In this document: one piece after another, positions 1 to 7,926 of the stretch
How the letters are laid out: each line of letters opens with the position of its first letter
Position numbering within the stretch: position 1 is the first letter of the stretch
NCBI GenBank assembly: GCA_964423615.1
Contig: CAYRFQ010000110.1
Location: 1 to 24,388 of the forward strand
Origin: CAYRFQ01 sp964423615
Lineage (GTDB): Bacteria > Planctomycetota > Planctomycetia > Gemmatales > Gemmataceae
Direction of reading: 5' to 3'
DNA: 24,388 bases
The notes under the pieces: model-generated
The model's database searches: none
What the model saw: only the letters and a program-made list of their open reading frames with translations
What the model was told of the DNA's origin: nothing
Made by a program: the position numbers and the translations under genes

Positions 1-451
1 GAAGCGGAACTGGTTTCGCAAAATGGGAAATGGGGAAGACGTGACTATTGGAGGTTCACGAACTGCCTCCCTGCGTGAATCGGAGCCAACACTGATAGTT
101 TTGCGACGGGCCTGGCCTTTCGATCAAGGTCTGATGTATCCTGCAAGAAAGAACTCGAACTGCATCGAACATGAACCTAGAGTGCGCCTGACGCATGTTT
201 TCGCTAACCCTCTTGGTTTGGAACCTCGGAGGAAAAGCTGATTCTCTGCAGGAACAACTCACATCAATTGGATTTGTTGTCTTGGCTCCCTCGGCCCACC
301 TCCATATACTATACGCCGTGTAATATTTTACTTTCGAATGCCTCCGTACGACTGCTCCTTTCCCGGCGCTTCGAGTTGTGTTTACCGGGACGCTGGGAGG
401 TCGGCCCTAATCGAGGAAAACTACCAATAGCTTCGTTGAAATGAGGATTCG
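1..451. other. Leader region without a recognisable gene
   Basis: No open frame here resembles a known protein. The longest, about 72 codons at 23-241, has no family motif and no convincing ribosome-binding site. The only supported elements are a sigma70-like promoter at 282-310 and the ribosome-binding site of the first gene at 442-447. The first bases could be the downstream part of a gene lying outside the window. Confidence 0.5.
282..310 (+). promoter_or_regulatory. Putative sigma70-type promoter of the exported-protein operon
   Basis: TTGGCT at 282-287 and TATACT at 305-310 are separated by 17 bases. They match the -35 and -10 consensus at 4/6 and 5/6 positions. Transcription would start near 317, leaving a leader of about 135 bases before the ATG at 452. 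This is pattern matching only, and planctomycete promoters are poorly characterised. Confidence 0.4.
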
Positions 452-1198
452 ATGAACGAGCGGTTCCTGAGTTCTTTACTATGCCCAAACAAGGCTTCAA
501 CCTCAATTCACCCTCTTTACGTCGATTCGAGAAGGGACCAGCGAACTAAGGGCCCCGTCGCTATTATGGTTTGTTTAGGTGTGCTGCTGAGTGCGACTTG
601 CAGCGCTGAAGAAAAAGAGCAACGTCTAACGACCCAAGGTCCGCGAACCTTGACCTTCCAGCAAGGCGTCCGCGGGTACAAGAAAACCATCGACACGGAG
701 CTGTGGGAAGTCGCTCCGAACAAACCACTTCTTTACTCCGGAACAGTTACCGTCGATGGAAACAACAGCGGAGGGGAAAGCCAGGTACTGATGCGTTTCG
801 ATGGAATCATCGGGAAAGGCCTTGGCCGAATTCCCCCGCGTTCCACCATTCTCTCAGCGAAGTTAGTAGTGCATGCGTTCGACCCAGGAAACACTGTCAA
901 TTTGCACCAGATGTTGGTCCCCTGGAAAAAATCGGCTACCTGGAACAACATGGTTTCTGGCGTGGCGGCCAATGGTTTGGAAGCATCCCGAAATAAGGAC
1001 GGGTTCACATTTGGTAAACTCCTTGCGGACCAACAAAGTGTGGAGTTCGACGTCACCGACACTGTGCAAATCTGGGTCAATGGGCAACCCAATTACGGTT
1101 GGGTCTTCATGAATATGGGTGGGAACGGTTGGGACTTCCACTCGAGCGAAAGTAAAGATACCGGAGCAAGGCCGAAATTGGTCGTCCAGTTCCGGTAA
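452..1198 (+). CDS. Exported DNRLRE-domain (CBM96-like) protein
   Basis: A protein of 248 residues. The ATG at 452 follows TGAGGA (442-447) at a 4-base spacing. The basic N-terminus (RRDQRTK, residues 27-33) and a hydrophobic stretch (about 36-50) look like a signal peptide with a long n-region, cleaved after CSA near residue 52. A shorter start at Met39 (base 566) would leave almost no n-region. Residues about 78-247 fit the DNRLRE beta-sandwich: DTELWE, then VLMRFDG, a strand with SAKLVVHAF, TWNN, FDVTDTVQIWVNG, and a closing ARPKLVVQF. In exported bacterial proteins this domain usually serves as a carbohydrate-binding or structural module. No catalytic domain is present, so a substrate-binding role is inferred. 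It is the first gene of the run that continues with DUF1501, 133 bases downstream. Confidence 0.75.
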   Translation: MNERFLSSLLCPNKASTSIHPLYVDSRRDQRTKGPVAIMVCLGVLLSATCSAEEKEQRLTTQGPRTLTFQQGVRGYKKTIDTELWEVAPNKPLLYSGTVTVDGNNSGGESQVLMRFDGIIGKGLGRIPPRSTILSAKLVVHAFDPGNTVNLHQMLVPWKKSATWNNMVSGVAANGLEASRNKDGFTFGKLLADQQSVEFDVTDTVQIWVNGQPNYGWVFMNMGGNGWDFHSSESKDTGARPKLVVQFR

Positions 1199-1331
1199 GT
1201 TCGCGCTTCGCCAGGATCAACATATGTCTCCAAAGGGATAGCTGAAGCAGACAACGTTCGTCGATGATACTTCGGAAAGAACCGATAACCAACTTCTCAA
1301 CTTGCTTGTTTTCGCCATCAGGCGGGAGTAG

Positions 1332-2690
1332 ATGATGCCCATCCGAACAGTTGGAACACAGGACAGAAACGTTTCTCAAATAGATCCTACCGAGCCTTCC
1401 CCAATTCAGTTGGGGCGCCGCGACTTCATGTACGTGGGGTTGGTCGGCGGTCTCGGCCTGACTTTAGGTGATTTCCTCCGGCTCGAAGCACGGGCGAACG
1501 AAACGACGAGAAATCCTGCCGCGAAAGCTCGCTCGTTGATTCACATCTTTCTCAAAGGTGGCTTTCCGCATCAGGATTCGTTCGATCCCAAGCCACAGGC
1601 CCCGCCTGAGTATCGCGGAGAACTCGGCACAGTTGCGACGCGGATCGACGGAGTACGCTTCAGCGAACATCTCAGCCGCACGGCCCAAGTCGCGGACAAG
1701 CTCACCGTCATCCGCACGATGACTCACACTGAAGCCGAACACTCCCGTGGCGAACACAACATGTTCACTGGTTATCGACCGAGTCCGGCGTTGGTTTATC
1801 CGAGCATGGGCAGTGTCGTCTCGCAGCAACTCGGGGCCCGCAACAATTTGCCGCCTTACATTTGCCTACCCAACCAAACGAGTTTGTACGCCGGAAGCGG
1901 CTTCCTGAGCACTTCCTACGGACCATTTGCTCTCGGTGCCGATCCAGGTCGTCCCGGATTTCGAGTCCGCGACCTTGCGTTGCCCAGCAACACCGACGAA
2001 GCCAGATTCTCCCGACGTCGACGGATGCTCTCGGCGGTGGACGAACACTTCCGTTCTCGCGAACAATCGGACTCTCTCGACGCAATGGATTCGTTCTACC
2101 AACGGGCCTACGCCATGCTCAGTTCCAGACAAGCACGGGAGGCGTTCAACATCCGTGCCGAAAGCAGCGAAACGCGCCAACGTTACGGGCTCAATCGTGC
2201 GGGCGCTCGGATGCTACTTTGTCGACGTTTGATCGAAGCGGGCGTGCGGTTCGTTTCGATGAGCTACGGGCGTTGGGATTCGCATACATTCCACTATCGT
2301 GCCATCGGGTATCAAATGCCGCGGTTCGATCAGGCTCTCGCGGCATTGATCAACGACCTGCAAGCGCGGCGGCTGTTGCATCACACACTCGTTGTGGTTT
2401 CCACCGAGTTCGGCCGGACCCCACGGATCAATACTTCGGCGGGTCGTGACCACTGGCCGCGCGTGTTCAGTATTGCCCTCGCTGGTGGAGGTGTGAAGCG
2501 TGGTCATGTGTACGGGGTGAGCAATGCGACTGCTTCGGAAGTTCATCACAATCCGATGAGTGTGGAAAACTTGACTGCAACGATCTACCACCTGCTTGGC
2601 ATTAACCCCAATCACGAACTCCAAGCGCCCGGCAACCGACCAATCCCGATCGTTCGCCAAGGTCAAGTTGTCCGCGATATTCTGGCCTAA
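1332..2690 (+). CDS. DUF1501 family protein, Tat-exported
   Basis: A protein of 452 residues, the usual size for DUF1501 (PF07394). The N-terminus has a twin-arginine signal: R29-R30 in GRRDFMYVG, a hydrophobic stretch, then LEARA ending near residue 55. Family landmarks are LKGGFPHQDSFDPKP (about 74-88; the commoner form is GGPSHLDTFDPK), TEFGRTPRIN (about 358-367), GRDHWP (about 371-376), and a C-terminal segment with VENLTATIYHLLGI. The family has an alkaline-phosphatase/sulfatase-like fold, but no reaction is established. It typically lies beside DUF1549/DUF1553 genes in planctomycetes, as here. Two ATG codons in a row (1332 and 1335) follow GCGGGAG, so either may be used. Tat export implies folding, and probably metal loading, before transport; that last point is inference. 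Confidence 0.93.
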   Translation: MMPIRTVGTQDRNVSQIDPTEPSPIQLGRRDFMYVGLVGGLGLTLGDFLRLEARANETTRNPAAKARSLIHIFLKGGFPHQDSFDPKPQAPPEYRGELGTVATRIDGVRFSEHLSRTAQVADKLTVIRTMTHTEAEHSRGEHNMFTGYRPSPALVYPSMGSVVSQQLGARNNLPPYICLPNQTSLYAGSGFLSTSYGPFALGADPGRPGFRVRDLALPSNTDEARFSRRRRMLSAVDEHFRSREQSDSLDAMDSFYQRAYAMLSSRQAREAFNIRAESSETRQRYGLNRAGARMLLCRRLIEAGVRFVSMSYGRWDSHTFHYRAIGYQMPRFDQALAALINDLQARRLLHHTLVVVSTEFGRTPRINTSAGRDHWPRVFSIALAGGGVKRGHVYGVSNATASEVHHNPMSVENLTATIYHLLGINPNHELQAPGNRPIPIVRQGQVVRDILA

Positions 2691-2864
2691 CAAGATGCTC
2701 CGTTGAGAACGAACACCACAGGGGTTCGCGCGGATCGATATGTAGAGTGGTTTGATACCGGCCTGAAGCGCAAGCCGCAAACGAAGGGTGACTTTTCCGA
2801 AATACGCCAGTCCGCAACTCCATTTGGATCAAACACTCCGAAATGTAACCTCCCAGGAAGGCTC

Positions 2865-5270
2865 ATGTTGCCCATCATGAAAGCTCTCTCGACGTGTCGG
2901 TTCATGACGCTGACTTTTCTATTGCTCCTTCCGGTCACCGCGTTTGCGGTTTCCCCAGAAATCACCTCGATCGTTCCGCCCGGGGGTCGGCGGGGAACGA
3001 CGTTCGAGATTACGGTCTCTGGGTACAACCTCAAAGACACTGTCGGGGCTCTCTTCTACACTCCGGGCCTCAAAGCCAAGGACATCAAAGTTGTCGACGA
3101 ATCCACAGTCCGGCTGCGTTTGGATGTCCCGAAAACCACACCTCTCGGGCAACATCCATTCCGATTACAGACGGTCACGGGGCTTTCCCAACTTCGCACA
3201 ATTTCCATCGGGGACTTTTCATCGGTGCCGGAGGAAGGACCCAATAACGACCAAGATCACGCCATCCCTCTCGAGTTGAATACAACAGCCACAGGCCGAA
3301 TCGAAGAAGGGGGCGTCGACTTCTATAAAGTCCAAGCCAAAAAAGGAGAGAGACTGTCGGTCGAAGTCGAAGGCATTCGGTTGGGGGCCACCCTATTCGA
3401 TTCCAAGATTACGATCTTGGATGGGGCGGGCAAGCAAATCGCCTCGTGCGACGACACGAGTCTGCTGAGACAAGATCCTTTCGTCACGATACGGGTCCCA
3501 AACACAGGGACGTATTACGTCACCATCCAAGAAACAGTGGGGCGTGGTAGCGACGAAAGTCTCTACCGGATGCACATCGGTTCGTTTCCCCGCCCCAAGG
3601 CGATCTTCCCTCTGGGTGGTCCTCGCAAGAGGGCGACATCCATTCGCTGGATCGGAGACGCCGAAGGACCGAAAACGCAGAAGGTAAACCCGCAGGAAAT
3701 CGAAGCCAACCAAGGCTTCCTGCCCCAAGAAAACAACACCAACGCTCCGTCTTGCCACCCGTTTCGATTGGTCGACTTTGATGACATGACGGAGACGGAG
3801 GCAAACGACAAACTTGCACAGGCCAATGTAGTCAAGCTCCCAGTTCCCTTCGCCGTGAATGGAATTCTCCAGAAGTCACAGGATGTCGATTGGTTTCGGT
3901 TCCGGGCCAAGAAAGGAATCGAACTCGATATTCAGGTGTACGCTGCTCGAATGCGGACGCCCGTGGATTCGGTTTTGGCACTCTATGACTCGGACAAAAA
4001 ACTCCTGATCCGAAACGACGATGGCATCAGCCGGGACAGCGAGATCCGCTTCGAGCCTCCACAAACTGGCGACTACTATCTGTGCATTCGAGACCTCCGA
4101 GGCAAAGGTGGTCCCGAACATGCTTATCGAATCGAAGTGACCCAATTTCGACCGAGGCTCAATCTCTTCTTGCCGCGAATGACACGCCGCTCCCAAGATC
4201 GGCAGACGATCATCATTCCTCGCGGCGGTAGAATCGCGACGTTCCTCGGTGCAAGGCGGACCGGAATCCGTGGTGAAGTCGTGCCCACATTTTCTGGGTT
4301 GCCAAAAGGCGTTCGGGTCAGTGCGTTGCCTATTGAACGGGGGCGGTACCTGGGGTTGGCTTTGTTCGAGGCCGAAGCAAACTCGCCGCTCGCAGCAAAG
4401 TTGATCGACGTGAACGGAGAGACGGGAAGTCCCAAGATTCGGGGGAAGTTCCAACAAAGTATTGATTTGGTCTCGGGACCGGCGGATGCTCTGTATCACA
4501 AGGTGACCGTGCACAAAGCGGCCCTGGCCGTGGTCAAGGAGGCTCCCTTCTCGATCCGACTGCTCGCGCCGAAGACTCCACTCGTTCAAGACGGCAAGAT
4601 TCTTCTCGAAGTCATCGCCAAGCGCCACAAAGGGTTCACCGGTGACATAGAGGTGTCGTTGCCCTTCCTTCCCGAATGGTTACAAGCTCCGAAAAGGGTC
4701 ACAATTCCATCGAGGGAAACAAAGGCTACGATCCCTCTCACATCGACTGCGGATGCGGAAGTACGAGACTGGGAGATTCTCGCGACGGCCCGAGCTGAAT
4801 TCGAAGAAGGGTACGTCTATATCTCTTCTCGATTCGTGCAACTTTCCGTCGTCCCTCCAAAGATTGTTGCCAAGCTACAAAACGGACGGGGGCGACCCGG
4901 AGCCTCGGCTAAGATTCGCTTGGAACTAGTCACTCCACTTTCCGCCAGAACAAAGGCCTCTGTTGAGTTACTCGGGTTGCCCAAAGGCGTCACGGCTGAC
5001 CAGCCCGCCGTAAACCAACCCACGCGGAAACTGGACTTCACTGTGAAAATCGACAAGGCATTGGCCGACGGGGAATACAAGGGCATTTACTGCGAGATCA
5101 CCCAACAAATTCAAGGACGGCCGGTTGTCACGTATGTTGGGCGAGGGACTGTGCTCTATATTGGTCAAGGTGCTACCGGAGATGCTCAGTCCTCGGGCAA
5201 AAAATTGAGTCCGCTCGATCGTCTGCGAAAAGAACGGGAACGGAAAGCCAAGACCAAGCCACAAAAATAA
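2865..5270 (+). CDS. Exported protein with TIG-like and two PPC domains
   Basis: An 801-residue protein when started at ATG 2865, which has AGGAAGG at 2855-2861. ATG 2877 is an alternative, and the open frame extends back to a TTG at 2703 without signal-like sequence. The signal peptide has a hydrophobic core TLTFLLLLPVTAFA ending near residue 28. Residues about 31-116 look like an IPT/TIG Ig-like domain (ITSIVPPGGRRGTTFEITVSG). Two pre-peptidase C-terminal (PPC) beta-sandwiches follow. The first is at about 125-240, with VDFYKVQAKKGERLSVEV and TGTYYVTI. The second is at about 308-427, with DVDWFRFRAKKGIELDIQVY and TGDYYLCIRD. The rest is beta-rich and ends in a basic tail (LRKERERKAKTK). No protease domain accompanies the PPC units, so a binding or scaffold role is inferred. 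Such proteins commonly accompany DUF1501/DUF1549 operons in planctomycetes. Confidence 0.88.
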   Translation: MLPIMKALSTCRFMTLTFLLLLPVTAFAVSPEITSIVPPGGRRGTTFEITVSGYNLKDTVGALFYTPGLKAKDIKVVDESTVRLRLDVPKTTPLGQHPFRLQTVTGLSQLRTISIGDFSSVPEEGPNNDQDHAIPLELNTTATGRIEEGGVDFYKVQAKKGERLSVEVEGIRLGATLFDSKITILDGAGKQIASCDDTSLLRQDPFVTIRVPNTGTYYVTIQETVGRGSDESLYRMHIGSFPRPKAIFPLGGPRKRATSIRWIGDAEGPKTQKVNPQEIEANQGFLPQENNTNAPSCHPFRLVDFDDMTETEANDKLAQANVVKLPVPFAVNGILQKSQDVDWFRFRAKKGIELDIQVYAARMRTPVDSVLALYDSDKKLLIRNDDGISRDSEIRFEPPQTGDYYLCIRDLRGKGGPEHAYRIEVTQFRPRLNLFLPRMTRRSQDRQTIIIPRGGRIATFLGARRTGIRGEVVPTFSGLPKGVRVSALPIERGRYLGLALFEAEANSPLAAKLIDVNGETGSPKIRGKFQQSIDLVSGPADALYHKVTVHKAALAVVKEAPFSIRLLAPKTPLVQDGKILLEVIAKRHKGFTGDIEVSLPFLPEWLQAPKRVTIPSRETKATIPLTSTADAEVRDWEILATARAEFEEGYVYISSRFVQLSVVPPKIVAKLQNGRGRPGASAKIRLELVTPLSARTKASVELLGLPKGVTADQPAVNQPTRKLDFTVKIDKALADGEYKGIYCEITQQIQGRPVVTYVGRGTVLYIGQGATGDAQSSGKKLSPLDRLRKERERKAKTKPQK

Positions 5271-5371
5271 TCGCTGTCCAAACCGGATGGGCTTGCTTGC
5301 GGCAAACTCGCCGGTTGGGTTCGATACCTGGTACGACACGAAATCCGGTAGTCCATCGAGGTTGCGCCCAC

Positions 5372-7822
5372 ATGACATCTTTCATTCACCGACTCGTTGT
5401 CTTTTTATGCCTCCCATTATGTGTCCACGGGTGGGGCCAACCGCTCCAAGCTGCGGAACCCAAAATCACAACTTGGAAGGTCTTCCCCCAGCAGATTGGC
5501 CTCCAAGGGACTCGCGCTCGACAACGCATCGTTGTCCACGCCTTGGCTTCCGATGGAAGCACAATTGATGTGACGGGAAAGGCCAAGTTGCGAGTCCAGG
5601 ACAACACCATCGCGAGGTTAGTTGATCAACGAATCCTTCCGGAATCTGATGGGACGACCAAGATCGAAGTCCAGTTTGCCGGAACGAAAAAAACAGTGCC
5701 CGTCAAGGTCGAAGATGCAAGGGTCGATCGAGCCATTAGCTTTGAGCGTGACGTCATGCCGATATTCACCAGAGCTGGTTGCAATGCCGGGAAATGTCAC
5801 GGCTCCGCTCAGGGGCAAAATGGATTTCGTCTGTCCTTGTTTGGCTACGATCCCAAAGGCGATTATTTTCGTCTGCTCCGGGAAATTCCAGGTCGGCGAA
5901 TTAATCTCGCCCGTCCAGAGAACTGCCTGTTGGTCAACAAAGCCACGGGCAACATCGCTCACGTTGGGGGCCAGAGAATCAAGCCAAGCACGCCGACGTA
6001 CGACGCGCTCGTAAGGTGGATCAAAGCCGGCGCGAAAAAAGACCCGGAAACCGCACCAAAGGCTGTCTCGCTCGAAGTTCTCCCTAAACAAATTGTGTTA
6101 GGGGGTAAAGAAAAAAAACATCGTTTGCTCGTCCAGGTCCGGTATAGCGACGGAACGAGCCGAGACGTCACGGACCTGTCGCAACTCCTGTCGAACAATG
6201 ACTCGATCGCGAAGGTTTCCGAGGATGGTGTTGTTGAGGGGGGGGCTCGCGGGAACGCCTTCATCCTGGCTCGGTTTGCCACACTGACGCAGGGGACGCA
6301 AGTGAGTGTCGTCCCGAGCGATCCGAACTATCGATTCCCCAAGTTACCTTCTCGTTGGTACAACTATATCGACGACTTGGTTCACAAACGTTTGAAGCAA
6401 ATTCGATTGAAACCCGCCCCGCGTTGTAGTGACGAAATTTTTCTCCGGAGAGTGTTTATCGACACCATCGGTCTGTTGCCGACGCGGGCTGAATACAACC
6501 GGTTCATGAAGGACACCAATCCGAAAAAACGAGAGACGTTGGTGGACTCATTGCTCAAGCGCGATGAGTTCAAAGACGTCTGGGTGATGCGTTGGTCGGA
6601 GCTATTGCAGTTGCGAAAAGCCAATGGCCTCAGCTCCAAGGGCCTGCGCCTGTACCACGACTGGCTCAAGCGAAAAATCTACACTAACGAACCTGTCGAT
6701 AAGATGGTTCTGGAACTCCTGGGTGCAACAGGTGGAACTTTTCACTCTCCACAGGCTAACTACTTCCAAACAGAAACCGTCCCCACACAAATAGCCGAGA
6801 ACGTGGCTCAAGTGTTCTTGGGAATCCGGATTCAGTGCGCCCAATGTCACAACCATCCTTTCGACCGCTGGACCATGGACGATTACTACGGGTTTGCGGC
6901 CTTCTTTGGCCAAATCGGATTTCGACCCGCGCTCGACCCGCGTGAAATCACCATCTTCCACAACAAAAATGGAAAGATTCGCCATCCCGTCGGGAAGCGT
7001 GTTGTGAGTCCGAAATTCCTTGGTGGGCAGGTTACCAAGATTGGGAATGAGGACCCAAGGTTGGTCCTTTCGAAGTGGCTCGTGTCTGAGAACAATCCAC
7101 AATTTGCCCGAAACCTCGCAAACATCGCATGGGCACACTTTATGGGAAAGGGCATCATTGATCCCGTCGATGATGTCCGAATTAGTAATCCCCCATCGAA
7201 TCCAGAACTGCTAGAAACCCTGGGGCGCAAACTCGTCACATATAAATATGACCTGCGCCGCCTCATTCGAGATATCTGTCTATCCCAGACCTACCAACAA
7301 TCTACACAGAAACATCCCGACAATCCGCCAGACGACCGGAATTTTGCACAAGCGTATGTGCGAAGAATTCGTGCCGAGATCCTACTCGACTGTATCAACC
7401 AAGTCACCGGAACCAAGAGCACGTTCTCCGGTCATGCGAAAGGCACACGAGCGGTTCAATTGATGGACGGGGGAGTGAGTACCTATTTCCTAACGACGTT
7501 TGGAAGATCCAAACGTGAGTCCCCTTGTGCCTGTGAGGTCAAGGCAGAGCCTACTTTGTCGCAAGCTCTCCATCTGCTCAACGGCAAAACGGTCACCCAG
7601 AACGTCCAAGAGTGCAACCTCGTCTCCAAACTTCTCGCCCGACAAATGCCCCCTCGTAAGGTCATTGAAGAACTGTACGTGCGATGCCTCTCTCGTCGTC
7701 CCACTTCCGCCGAACTCCAGCGCCTTCTCAAGGAAGTTCGAAACGGAGCAGAACAAACGCAAGATCTCCAAGACGTCTTCTGGGCGTTGTTAAACTCGAA
7801 AGAATTTCTGTTCAACCACTAA
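5372..7822 (+). CDS. DUF1549/DUF1553 protein with Ig-like domains and cytochrome-like motif
   Basis: An 816-residue exported protein. The ATG at 5372 follows GAGG (5358-5361) and opens a signal peptide (hydrophobic LVVFLCLPLCV, cleavage near QAA at residues 26-28). The open frame itself begins earlier, at a TTG (5297), which would add a non-signal extension. Two Ig-like (BIG2-type) domains are at about 31-115 and 232-316, each with an SDG-D-T signature. Between them, residues about 121-223 form a planctomycete cytochrome-like segment with C137-NAGK-C142-H143, followed by GFRLSLFGYDP. Residues about 327-535 are DUF1549, with IQCAQCHNHPFDRW (a CXXCH motif at 489-493). Residues about 560-800 are DUF1553, ending with LYVRCLSRRPT. 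If both motifs bind heme this is a dihaem exported redox protein; whether they do is not known. It is usually partnered by DUF1501, which is two genes upstream. Confidence 0.92.
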   Translation: MTSFIHRLVVFLCLPLCVHGWGQPLQAAEPKITTWKVFPQQIGLQGTRARQRIVVHALASDGSTIDVTGKAKLRVQDNTIARLVDQRILPESDGTTKIEVQFAGTKKTVPVKVEDARVDRAISFERDVMPIFTRAGCNAGKCHGSAQGQNGFRLSLFGYDPKGDYFRLLREIPGRRINLARPENCLLVNKATGNIAHVGGQRIKPSTPTYDALVRWIKAGAKKDPETAPKAVSLEVLPKQIVLGGKEKKHRLLVQVRYSDGTSRDVTDLSQLLSNNDSIAKVSEDGVVEGGARGNAFILARFATLTQGTQVSVVPSDPNYRFPKLPSRWYNYIDDLVHKRLKQIRLKPAPRCSDEIFLRRVFIDTIGLLPTRAEYNRFMKDTNPKKRETLVDSLLKRDEFKDVWVMRWSELLQLRKANGLSSKGLRLYHDWLKRKIYTNEPVDKMVLELLGATGGTFHSPQANYFQTETVPTQIAENVAQVFLGIRIQCAQCHNHPFDRWTMDDYYGFAAFFGQIGFRPALDPREITIFHNKNGKIRHPVGKRVVSPKFLGGQVTKIGNEDPRLVLSKWLVSENNPQFARNLANIAWAHFMGKGIIDPVDDVRISNPPSNPELLETLGRKLVTYKYDLRRLIRDICLSQTYQQSTQKHPDNPPDDRNFAQAYVRRIRAEILLDCINQVTGTKSTFSGHAKGTRAVQLMDGGVSTYFLTTFGRSKRESPCACEVKAEPTLSQALHLLNGKTVTQNVQECNLVSKLLARQMPPRKVIEELYVRCLSRRPTSAELQRLLKEVRNGAEQTQDLQDVFWALLNSKEFLFNH

Positions 7823-7926
7823 CCACCTGTGGCAAGGAAACAACCTTCTGACTGGACATCGCAAATACTCCCGCGGCGAGCGTAAACTTCATCGCCGATG
7901 AACACCTTCCCCAGGCTAATGACATA

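Noticed and set aside
23..241. 72-codon open frame at the left edge
   Set aside because: There is no family similarity, and a same-sized open frame lies on the opposite strand.
2703..2864. N-terminal extension of the PPC protein from a TTG start
   Set aside because: The extension is not signal-like and would bury the clear signal peptide that begins at Met 2865 or 2877.
3876..4628. 250-codon minus-strand open frame
   Set aside because: It lies opposite the PPC-domain gene, which has clear domains, and has no independent support.
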